From: an uncultured Eubacterium sp.
Lineage (GTDB): Bacteria > Bacillota > Clostridia > Lachnospirales > Lachnospiraceae
Assembly (NCBI GenBank): GCA_902475415.1
Contig: CABRZK010000170.1
Location: 1 to 5,729 of the forward strand
Length of the DNA stretch: 5,729 bases
Direction of reading: 5' to 3'
Of this stretch, positions 1-5,537 are shown one piece after another; within the stretch, counting starts at the first letter, position 1, and each line of letters begins with the position of its first letter. The notes beneath the pieces were generated by a model. The model worked only from the letters and a program-made list of their open reading frames with translations. It did not search any database and was not told the DNA's origin. A program made the translations under genes and the position numbers.

Positions 1-1
1 A

Positions 2-169
2 GAAGGTGCATATGGTCTGACAGATCTGTGTATCAGTGTGCCTGCAATTGTGGGCGGAAATGGAATCGAACAGGTATTGGAAATTCCACTAAATGAAAAA
101 GAACAGAATGAATTGATGCTTTCGGCAACAGAAGTGAAAGAAATCCTGCAGAAAATCTGGCTATCATAG
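2..169 (+). CDS. ldh: L-lactate dehydrogenase, C-terminal fragment (5' end outside window)
   Basis: This is the last 55 codons of an NAD-dependent lactate/malate dehydrogenase family protein, open from the window edge and ending at TAG 167-169. The reading frame shows the family's C-terminal pattern: a YGLTD strand, then SVPAIVGGNGIEQVLEIPL, then an acidic final helix with SATEVKEIL. The enzyme is cytoplasmic and interconverts pyruvate and lactate while recycling NADH in fermentation. The LCISVP and VLEIPL wording fits lactate dehydrogenase better than the related malate dehydrogenases. The catalytic His/Asp/Arg residues and the NAD-binding Rossmann fold lie upstream and cannot be checked here, so lactate versus malate specificity is inferred from the tail only. 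Confidence 0.85.
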   Translation, partial: EGAYGLTDLCISVPAIVGGNGIEQVLEIPLNEKEQNELMLSATEVKEILQKIWLS

Positions 170-187
170 CAGGAACGTTAGGAAATG

Positions 188-227
188 AAAAGCAGGAAGG
201 AAAAGCTTGAATAAAGTGTCTGCTTTT
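188..227 (+). terminator. Weak terminator-like hairpin after ldh
   Basis: AAAAGCAG at 188-195 is the exact reverse complement of CTGCTTTT at 220-227, 19 bases after the ldh stop codon. The 3' arm ends in only four T residues and the loop is 24 nt, so it is a poor intrinsic terminator by the usual standard. A shorter alternative pairing of AAAAGC 201-206 with GCTTTT 222-227 is also possible. It is the only inverted repeat I see between ldh and the Nudix gene. Confidence 0.25.
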
Positions 228-290
228 AAAAACATAGTCATAGAATTTTGCAGAAAAGTGCAAGAACACAAAGTATAGTTATGGTGAAAG

Positions 291-899
291 ATGGAAAAAT
301 TAAAGGAAAAACTGATGAATCATGTTCCGAAATTTATCGGTATGGATCGCAGCCATCAGGCAGCAGTCTGTATTCCACTTCTGGAACATGGAGATGGCAG
401 TTATGATATTATATTCGAAGTGCGGGCATCCACGATTGCACATCAGCCGGGGGATGTCTGCCTGCCGGGAGGCATGGTGGAAGAAGGAGAGGCACCCAGA
501 GAAGCCGCATTGCGGGAATTGCAGGAAGAACTGTTACTGACACGGGAACAGATTGATTATCTGGGTGACATGGACAAGCTGTATACAGGGAGCAATCTGA
601 ACATGTACTCTTACGCTGTCGAGGTGAAAGAGTATCAGAACACGTTCAGTCCGGAAGAGGTGGATGAAATTTTTACGGTTCCGTTGGAATTCTTTTTACA
701 TACGGAGCCGAAATGTTATGTGACAAAAGCGAAAGTGGAACCGGGAGAGGATTTTCCATATGAACTGATTTACGGTGGACGGGATTATCAGTGGAGAAGC
801 CGGAAAGAAGAGGTCTGTTTTTACCAGTATGAAGGACATGTGATCTGGGGACTGACGGCAAAGATGATCCGGGCATTCACAGAAGCAGTAAGGGAATGA
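291..899 (+). CDS. Nudix hydrolase, CoA pyrophosphatase (NUDT7/8-like)
   Basis: A complete 202-residue cytoplasmic Nudix protein. The Nudix box runs from Gly61 to Leu83: G-x5-E (Gly61, Glu67), then x7, then RELQEE at 75-80, which supplies the metal-binding glutamates. Just upstream, residues 40-61 (IIFEVRAS...HQPGDVCLPGG) match the extra signature that marks Nudix enzymes hydrolysing coenzyme A to 3',5'-ADP and 4'-phosphopantetheine. The C-terminal GHVIWGLTA segment near residue 183-191 is also typical of that subgroup. The Gly usually found near the end of the box (EExGU) is Leu82, and the usual GQV of the CoA signature is GDV. The start is fixed: an in-frame TGA at 285-287 lies directly upstream, so ATG 291 is the first possible start. 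Its ribosome site is weak (GGTG at 283-286). The fold is secure; the CoA substrate is inferred from motifs. Confidence 0.88.
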   Translation: MEKLKEKLMNHVPKFIGMDRSHQAAVCIPLLEHGDGSYDIIFEVRASTIAHQPGDVCLPGGMVEEGEAPREAALRELQEELLLTREQIDYLGDMDKLYTGSNLNMYSYAVEVKEYQNTFSPEEVDEIFTVPLEFFLHTEPKCYVTKAKVEPGEDFPYELIYGGRDYQWRSRKEEVCFYQYEGHVIWGLTAKMIRAFTEAVRE

Positions 900-903
900 A
901 GAC

Positions 904-1048
904 GATAAATAAATTGTTGCGCAGGAAAAGTAAACAGTGTCAGCAAAATAAATTGTCGGAAAAAAGCTAACAGTGTTAGTAAAGTTGAAAAGCATGAGAT
1001 AAATAATACCAGTAAAGTAGTTTGCCGAAAAAATAACTTACAGTGTCG
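904..1048. repeat. Degenerate direct repeat array (~36-39 bp units)
   Basis: Three imperfect copies of a short AT-rich unit follow the Nudix gene. Each begins with an AAATAAAT-like stretch and ends in a GGAAAA-like run followed by ACAGTGT. The 11-mer AAATAAATTGT occurs at 907-917 and 946-956; AACAGTGT occurs at 933-940 and 969-976; TTACAGTGT occurs at 1038-1046. GATAAATAA occurs at 904-912 and 998-1006. CAGTGT spacing is 36 and then 70 bases, so a fourth decayed unit may lie at 984-1019. A related segment, AGGAAAAG...AGTGTCTGC, lies at 198-223 on the other side of the Nudix gene. The units contain TAA stops and do not look like coding sequence on the + strand. Nature unknown. Confidence 0.5.
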
Positions 1049-1293
1049 AGGATCTGCTGACCAGATTTATTATATCGGATCTGCGCAGAAAGAAACGTGG
1101 GAATTACGGTTATGAATTGTATGATCTGGCAACCATGCATAAGGAAGTTCCGGCAACTGTTCGTGCGCATTATGAACAGTTACATGCGAATGCAGATGCC
1201 TGTCTGGAATGTGGCGGATGTGAGAGCCGCTGTCCGTTTGGTGTTCCGGTGATCGAACGGATGAAAAATGCCAGGGAGATTTTTGCAAAATAG
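1021..1293 (+). pseudogene. Aldo/keto reductase C-terminal remnant with 4Fe-4S motif
   Basis: A 90-codon open frame that follows a TAG at 1018-1020 and ends at TAG 1291-1293. From about codon 9 (SVEDLL) it matches the C-terminal tail of ferredoxin-fused aldo/keto reductases: an ELYDLATM segment, then VPATVRAHYEQL, then a cysteine motif, then PFGVPVIERMKNA. The cysteines at codon positions 1201, 1210, 1219 and 1231 form CxxCxxCxxxCP, a complete single 4Fe-4S ligand set. In intact family members a ~300-residue TIM barrel with the catalytic Asp/Tyr/Lys/His precedes this tail; here no such barrel exists and upstream is repeat sequence. The frame contains no ATG, GTG or TTG before the conserved region. 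I therefore call a truncated gene. The preserved cysteines and intact frame leave open a recent deletion, or a small surviving ferredoxin-like peptide using a rare start codon. Confidence 0.7.
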
Positions 1294-1316
1294 CATAGAA
1301 ATTTGCGGCTTGTCAG

Positions 1317-1345
1317 TTGAAAAAACGGGTACTGCATAGTATACT
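1317..1345 (+). promoter_or_regulatory. Sigma-A-type promoter of pyrE
   Basis: TTGAAA at 1317-1322 and TATACT at 1340-1345 are separated by exactly 17 bases, close to the consensus TTGACA-N17-TATAAT. Transcription would begin near 1352, leaving a leader of about 30 bases before the pyrE start. That is too short for a PyrR-type attenuator. The -10 box sits inside a perfect 12-bp palindrome, ATAGTATACTAT at 1336-1347. Confidence 0.65.
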
Positions 1346-1366
1346 ATTTCATAATAGCTGAAAATG

Positions 1367-1372
1367 AGGAGG
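1367..1372 (+). promoter_or_regulatory. Ribosome binding site setting the GTG start of pyrE
   Basis: A full AGGAGG lies 10 bases before GTG 1383. An in-frame TGA at 1365-1367 overlaps it, and no ATG or TTG lies between, so the GTG is the first usable start codon. Confidence 0.8.
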
Positions 1373-1382
1373 ACATAGAAGC

Positions 1383-2063
1383 GTGGAAGCATATAAGAGC
1401 GAATTTATAGAGTTTATGGTAGAAAGTGATGTGTTAAAATTTGGAGAGTTTACACTGAAAAGTGGTAGAAAATCTCCATTTTTTATGAATGCGGGTGCCT
1501 ATGTAACAGGTTCCCAGTTAAAGAGACTTGGTGAGTATTACGCAAAAGCAATTCATGATAAATACGGAGATGATTTTGATGTATTATTCGGACCGGCTTA
1601 CAAAGGAATCCCGATCAGTGTCGTAACCGCAATCGCATACAGCGAATTATATGGAAAAGAGGTTCGTTACTGTTCTGACCGTAAAGAAGAAAAAGACCAC
1701 GGTGCTGATAAAGGAAAATTTCTTGGAAGCGAACTGCGCGATGGAGACCGCGTTGTCATGATCGAGGATGTTACTACTTCCGGAAAATCCATGGAAGAGA
1801 CAGTTCCGAAAGTACGCGGAGCAGCAGACGTTACAATCGTTGGTCTGATGGTTTCACTGGATCGTATGGAGATTGGAAAAGGCGGCGAAAAATGTGCCCT
1901 TGAGGAAGTAAAAGATCTCTATGGTTTTGAGACAAATGCGATTGTAACAATGGCAGAGGTTGTTGAGCATCTGTATAATCGTGAGTGCAATGGAAAAGTT
2001 GTGATCGATGATACCTTAAAAGCAGCAATTGATGCATATTATGAGCAGTATGGCGCAAAATAA
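1383..2063 (+). CDS. pyrE: Orotate phosphoribosyltransferase
   Basis: A complete 226-residue cytoplasmic enzyme. It joins orotate to PRPP to give orotidine 5'-monophosphate, the fifth step of de novo pyrimidine synthesis, and normally works as a homodimer. Residues 20-34 (FGEFTLKSGRKSPFF) form the N-terminal orotate/PRPP-contact segment. Residues 67-77 include FGPAYKGIP. Residues 99-111 (DRKEEKDHGADKG) are the flexible catalytic loop with its lysines. Residues 124-136 (VVMIEDVTTSGKS) are the PRPP-binding motif of type I phosphoribosyltransferases. Length and motif order are normal for the long bacterial PyrE type. It starts at GTG 1383 with a strong ribosome site and has its own promoter. No other pyr genes are visible in the window. 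A VanZ-like gene follows 11 bases after the stop. Confidence 0.96.
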   Translation: MEAYKSEFIEFMVESDVLKFGEFTLKSGRKSPFFMNAGAYVTGSQLKRLGEYYAKAIHDKYGDDFDVLFGPAYKGIPISVVTAIAYSELYGKEVRYCSDRKEEKDHGADKGKFLGSELRDGDRVVMIEDVTTSGKSMEETVPKVRGAADVTIVGLMVSLDRMEIGKGGEKCALEEVKDLYGFETNAIVTMAEVVEHLYNRECNGKVVIDDTLKAAIDAYYEQYGAK

Positions 2064-2074
2064 GCATTGCAACA

Positions 2075-2584
2075 ATGTTTATCAATAGTCATAAAAAGCA
2101 AATTCGATTACTATGCAGAATTTTATTTGCGCTCTATATCGCCGGTCTGGTCTACTTCCTGTTTTTTGCGGAAATGCTGGACCGGACCGGGATTGAGCGT
2201 AGTTATCACTACAACCTGATTCTGTTTCGGGAAATTCGAAGATTTATCGTGTATGCGGATCTTCTGGGACCGGTGGCAGTGATTTCCAACCTGTTTGGAA
2301 ATATTGCTATTTTTATGCCCTTCGGATTTCTGGTTCCGATTCTGGGCAGAAAAAAGCGGAAATTTGGTGTTACTTGTCTACTGAGTTTTGAACTGAGTCT
2401 GGCGGTAGAATGTATTCAACTTGTGACACGAACAGGCTGTTTTGATGTAGATGATATATTATTAAATACAATCGGTGGAATGTTGGGGTATCTGGTCTAT
2501 GCACTGGTGCAGCGCAAAAGAGACCGGGATGCCGATGCCAGAAGAAAGAAAAAGAGTGATCAGATACAGGAGATACAAGAATAG
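2075..2584 (+). CDS. VanZ-like family integral membrane protein
   Basis: A 169-residue membrane protein. Hydrophobic segments lie at about 12-34, 63-90, 97-117 and 128-146, followed by a highly charged tail (147-169, rich in Arg, Lys and Asp). Hallmarks of the VanZ-like family are present: YNLILFREIRRFI at 46-58, SNLFGNIAIFMPFGFLVP at 71-88, the conserved Glu in the third segment (VECIQL, 111-116) and FDVDDILLNTIGG at 123-135. VanZ itself gives low-level teicoplanin resistance, but most members have no known function, so resistance should not be assumed. The gene has no recognisable Shine-Dalgarno and starts 11 bases after the pyrE stop, which suggests translation by coupling to pyrE. An upstream in-frame TGA at 2042 and the lack of other start codons support ATG 2075. 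It ends in tandem stops TAG TAA. Confidence 0.87.
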   Translation: MFINSHKKQIRLLCRILFALYIAGLVYFLFFAEMLDRTGIERSYHYNLILFREIRRFIVYADLLGPVAVISNLFGNIAIFMPFGFLVPILGRKKRKFGVTCLLSFELSLAVECIQLVTRTGCFDVDDILLNTIGGMLGYLVYALVQRKRDRDADARRKKKSDQIQEIQE

Positions 2585-2705
2585 TAATACCTGTATGGTT
2601 ACCGGGGCTGAATATTATACCATGTCGGATGAAACAGCAGTGGATGTTCAGCGGATGGTATGCAATTTGTCAGAAGAAATTTTTGTGCGGGACACAGAGA
2701 TGATG

Positions 2706-2712
2706 AAGGAGG
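2706..2712 (+). promoter_or_regulatory. Ribosome binding site of the small membrane protein
   Basis: AAGGAGG lies 6 bases before ATG 2719, near-ideal spacing. An in-frame TGA at 2704-2706 immediately upstream makes 2719 the only possible start. Confidence 0.8.
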
Positions 2713-2718
2713 CAATGT

Positions 2719-3060
2719 ATGGCAAGCAACAGAAGGAAATATTTTCGCCGGACACGCAAAACCCGGATGAGGGATCTGAAGCATTCCCCTACCGGGATTT
2801 TGTCGTTTTGCACAGCAATGGCTGCACTGGCAGTTTTTATCACAGCGGTGATACAGTCATTACTGGCATCTGGTGATGGAGGATATAAAGTAGGCGGTCT
2901 GGGACTTGTTGGACTGATCCTGGCGATCGGAGCTTTTATCTGCGGAATTTTTGCAGTAAAAGAACCAAAAATCAGACCGTTACCGCCAAGACTGGGGATT
3001 GTGTTTGGCGCAGTGTTGACAATCGGACTTGGTGGCATGTACATATACGGTCTGATTTAG
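2719..3060 (+). CDS. Small three-helix membrane protein, DUF6142-like
   Basis: A 113-residue protein of unknown function. The N-terminus (1-22) is strongly basic, with nine Arg or Lys in the first 18 residues, so it probably stays in the cytoplasm. Three hydrophobic segments follow at about 26-50, 57-80 and 89-112, the last ending almost at the C-terminus. The layout, a basic head then KHSPTGILSF leading into the first helix, resembles the small Lachnospiraceae membrane proteins classed as DUF6142; this is pattern recollection, not a search. There are no catalytic motifs or cysteine clusters. It lies 134 bases after the VanZ-like gene and 127 bases before the M29 aminopeptidase start, on the same strand, and may be co-transcribed with either. 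It is a confident gene because of its ribosome site and membrane pattern; the family name is tentative. Confidence 0.8.
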   Translation: MASNRRKYFRRTRKTRMRDLKHSPTGILSFCTAMAALAVFITAVIQSLLASGDGGYKVGGLGLVGLILAIGAFICGIFAVKEPKIRPLPPRLGIVFGAVLTIGLGGMYIYGLI

Positions 3061-3134
3061 AAGAAAAATCAGGACAGAAATGAGGAAGGCAGCTTATTGG
3101 TGTTGGAATAAATGTCAGATGATTTAACAGATAT

Positions 3135-3152
3135 ATGTATGATCAGATACAT
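3135..3152. promoter_or_regulatory. Inverted repeat upstream of the M29 aminopeptidase
   Basis: ATGTAT at 3135-3140 and ATACAT at 3147-3152 form a 6-6-6 inverted repeat, 36 bases before the gene start. A TTAACA at 3124-3129 just before it could be a -35 box, but no good -10 follows at 16-18 bases. It could be an operator or chance in AT-rich sequence. Confidence 0.2.
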
Positions 3153-3171
3153 GATTGAAAAAACGAAGAAC

Positions 3172-3177
3172 AAGGAG
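3172..3177 (+). promoter_or_regulatory. Ribosome binding site deciding the ATG start of the aminopeptidase
   Basis: AAGGAG lies 10 bases before ATG 3188. The same frame stays open back to a TTG at 3155, but that TTG has no ribosome site and would place this AAGGAG inside the gene. The ATG is therefore preferred. Confidence 0.75.
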
Positions 3178-3187
3178 TGTACACTAC

Positions 3188-5257
3188 ATGGGTGACAGTG
3201 TTTGGAACGATTTTTTAGATGAGACAATCGAAGAACGATATGAACTGGTGGCTGAGCGTGTGGAAGAAATCTGCACAGATGCGCAGGTACCGGATCTGTA
3301 TAAAGAGTATTTTAAAGAGGCGGCAGATTATCTGAAGAAAACAATGGAAATCTGCCAGATGGCGGTGGAAGGAACCTTGCAGCAACGCAGTCTGGAAACC
3401 TGCAAAGCGGATCAGGAGCAGTTATATCATCATATGCTTCCGGCTTATTACGAGGAAAGTTATGCCAATCCGGCTTACGCAACCACAATTTTTGGTGAGA
3501 AAGAGGGAGAATTGTTGAGCTTTCTCCGTGCGGAACTGGATGTTGCAATTGCTTATGCATTTGAAGGAAAAAAGGCTGAACTGACGTTACTTCTGGAATT
3601 ATTTGTACAGGTTTATAATTGCTTTGAAGAAGAAGATCTTCAGGAAGCAAAACAGACAATCTACTGGTATTTCCATGATTACAGTGAAGTGTTTGTGGAA
3701 AATCAGATCCGTGAGATGATCGACCCGGCAGCAGAGAATCTGTATAAAGACATTATTATGCATGCAGATCTGTCAGATCTCAGTTACCTGTACCGCTATG
3801 GATTTTATATTGGAAAAAATGAACTGGGAATTGCAGAATTTTTAAATCAGCTTTCGGAAGAAGAGATTCAGTCCATGGCTGACACTTATACGGAAGGATA
3901 TCGCATTGGTTTTGCAACAACCGGAAAAGATATCAGCAAGAAAAAGACGGTTCAGATTCATTATCAGGTTGGATTTGAGCGTATGATGCGCGTGGCAATT
4001 CAGAATTTTGAAAAAATCGGATTGCAGGCAACCATCAGCAGAGAGCCGTCATCCTCGTTCAATAATCGTGGCGGTTCCAAACGTGGTGCTTATGCAACCA
4101 GCGTAAACCGCCAGTATGATTTTGACCACAAAGAGGATAAGGCATTTTATTTTGATAAAGCCTTTGTGGAGCGCCGTCTGGAGGTGCTTCGTACCGTATT
4201 TGAACAGCATAAACAGCAGGCAGCAGAACATGGCGGCCCGGCAGTTCTGGAAGTCTTTGGCGAGGAACCATTTTCACCGGAGAAAAAGGAATCTGCAATT
4301 CATTACCATGACCGTCAGCAGGAACTGGTTGTTTACAATGCTTCCATGTCCGGTCAGATTACCAATGAATATATCAAAGGCGAGGAGCGCAGCTTCACTA
4401 TCATTGCCTATCCGATTCCGGAGATCGGAGATCAGTTTCAGGAAATTTTTGCTGAGACGGTTGTTATCAATACGCTGGATTATGCAAAATATCAGAAGAT
4501 GCAGCAGAGCATCATTGATGTGCTGGACAGCGGTACAAAAGTACACATTTCCGGTCGCGGAGGCAATCGTACCGATCTGACGGTCGCACTTCACCCGCTG
4601 ACGGATCCGGACAAACAGACGATTTTTGAAAACTGTGTGGCAGATGTCAATATTCCGGTTGGCGAAGTCTTTACTTCCCCGGTTCTGACCGGAACAAACG
4701 GAACACTGCATGTATCAGAAGTATTTTTAAACGGACTACAGTATCTGGATCTGGAAGTGACCTTCAAAGACGGAATGATTGCAGACTATAACTGTAAAAA
4801 CTTTGCAGACGAATCACAGAATAAAGCATATATCCGCGATAATATCCTGATGCGTCATGATACTTTACCGATGGGTGAGTTTGCAATCGGAACCAATACA
4901 ACGGCATACCGTATGGCAAAAGAGTATCAGATCGGTGCAAAACTGCCGATTTTGATTGCAGAAAAGACAGGCCCGCATTTTGCAGTGGGTGATACCTGCT
5001 ATTCTCACGCGGAGGATACTGCTGTATACAATCCAAATGGGAAAGAGATTATCGCAAGGGACAATGAAAAGAGTCTGCTTCGTAAAGAAGACATATCCAA
5101 AGCATATTTCAACTGTCATACAGATATCACGATTCCGTATGATGAACTTGGGGCGATCACAGTCATCCGCCCGGATGGAAGCACAGCGGACATTATCCGT
5201 GATGGACTGTTTCAGGTGGAAGGAGCAGAAGAACTCAATGAGCCGTTGCTGAAGTAA
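3188..5257 (+). CDS. M29-family metallo-aminopeptidase with long helical N-terminal extension
   Basis: A 689-residue protein with no signal peptide, presumably a cytoplasmic aminopeptidase trimming N-terminal residues from peptides. The C-terminal two thirds (from about residue 256, IHYQVGFERMMRVAI) match the M29 (AmpS/AmpT, thermophilic metalloprotease) family. The expected metal-ligand series appears in order: Glu493 (VGEVFTSP), Glu564 (MGEFAIGTN), His597 (GPHFAVGD), Tyr605 (CYSHAED), His644 and Asp646 (CHTDITIP). GNRTDL at 459-464 and a LPILIAEKTGPHFAVGDT block at about 586-603 are also typical. Usual M29 enzymes are about 370-420 residues. Here residues 1 to about 250 are an extra, acidic, apparently all-helical region with many Glu, Tyr and Leu and no motif I recognise. 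The same frame is open to TTG 3155 (700 residues), but the ribosome site favours ATG 3188. It stands alone, with purE 289 bases downstream. Confidence 0.93.
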   Translation: MGDSVWNDFLDETIEERYELVAERVEEICTDAQVPDLYKEYFKEAADYLKKTMEICQMAVEGTLQQRSLETCKADQEQLYHHMLPAYYEESYANPAYATTIFGEKEGELLSFLRAELDVAIAYAFEGKKAELTLLLELFVQVYNCFEEEDLQEAKQTIYWYFHDYSEVFVENQIREMIDPAAENLYKDIIMHADLSDLSYLYRYGFYIGKNELGIAEFLNQLSEEEIQSMADTYTEGYRIGFATTGKDISKKKTVQIHYQVGFERMMRVAIQNFEKIGLQATISREPSSSFNNRGGSKRGAYATSVNRQYDFDHKEDKAFYFDKAFVERRLEVLRTVFEQHKQQAAEHGGPAVLEVFGEEPFSPEKKESAIHYHDRQQELVVYNASMSGQITNEYIKGEERSFTIIAYPIPEIGDQFQEIFAETVVINTLDYAKYQKMQQSIIDVLDSGTKVHISGRGGNRTDLTVALHPLTDPDKQTIFENCVADVNIPVGEVFTSPVLTGTNGTLHVSEVFLNGLQYLDLEVTFKDGMIADYNCKNFADESQNKAYIRDNILMRHDTLPMGEFAIGTNTTAYRMAKEYQIGAKLPILIAEKTGPHFAVGDTCYSHAEDTAVYNPNGKEIIARDNEKSLLRKEDISKAYFNCHTDITIPYDELGAITVIRPDGSTADIIRDGLFQVEGAEELNEPLLK

Positions 5258-5437
5258 TGTTGATTCAGAATTCACTGGTTCGTTTATGAAAAGTATTTGA
5301 ATACAGCTTCAAATTATATGTCATTAGCAAAACGAATGAAAGTGTTGTAATATATTAGCGTAACTTATAAAAAACATAACAATATATAATTGGCAAATTT
5401 GTATGATTCAAGGTAAGATGTAAACAGAGTAGTAAGC

Positions 5438-5479
5438 TCTTCCATAATCTTTTGGTGAAGAAAGTTTAGTTTTTATTTT
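5438..5479 (+). promoter_or_regulatory. Possible attenuator-like hairpin in the purE leader
   Basis: TCTTC 5438-5442 pairs with GAAGA 5457-5461 (plus C5443 with G5455), and a T-rich tract with five consecutive Ts runs to 5479. The same CTCTTCC (5437-5443) can instead pair with GGAAG(C)AG at 5481-5488 with one bulge, or with AGAG at 5426-5429. The stems are short and AT-rich, so this is weak evidence for switching. Confidence 0.2.
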
Positions 5480-5533
5480 CGGAAGCAGAGGGAAAACGGA
5501 ACAGCTTTGTAACATATTACATGAGGGATGAAA

Positions 5534-5537
5534 GGAG
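5534..5537 (+). promoter_or_regulatory. Ribosome binding site of purE
   Basis: GGAG within AAAGGAG lies 9 bases before ATG 5547. Confidence 0.75.

Noticed and set aside
248..279. Promoter directly before the Nudix gene
   Set aside because: TTGCAG 248-253 and TATAGT 274-279 are 20 bases apart, too far for a typical sigma-A promoter, and the implied start would leave almost no leader.
696..995. Minus-strand open frame of 99 codons with repeated TV-x-F-like peptide segments
   Set aside because: The peptide repetition simply reflects the DNA repeats; the frame runs antisense into the conserved Nudix gene and has no ribosome site.
904..1048. CRISPR array
   Set aside because: The repeats are degenerate, vary in length, and abut without unique spacers of constant size; no cas genes are nearby.
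2475..2594. Start of the 133-codon frame inside the VanZ-like gene
   Set aside because: This portion is an out-of-frame reading of the conserved VanZ C-terminus; only the part after 2594 merits any attention.
3052..3072. Terminator at the end of the small membrane protein gene
   Set aside because: CTGATTT and AAATCAG form a 7-bp stem overlapping the stop codon, but no T tract follows, and the stem is AT-rich.
4116..4580. 154-codon + strand frame and several long antisense frames inside the aminopeptidase
   Set aside because: They overlap a strongly conserved enzyme gene, show skewed compositions and have no ribosome sites.
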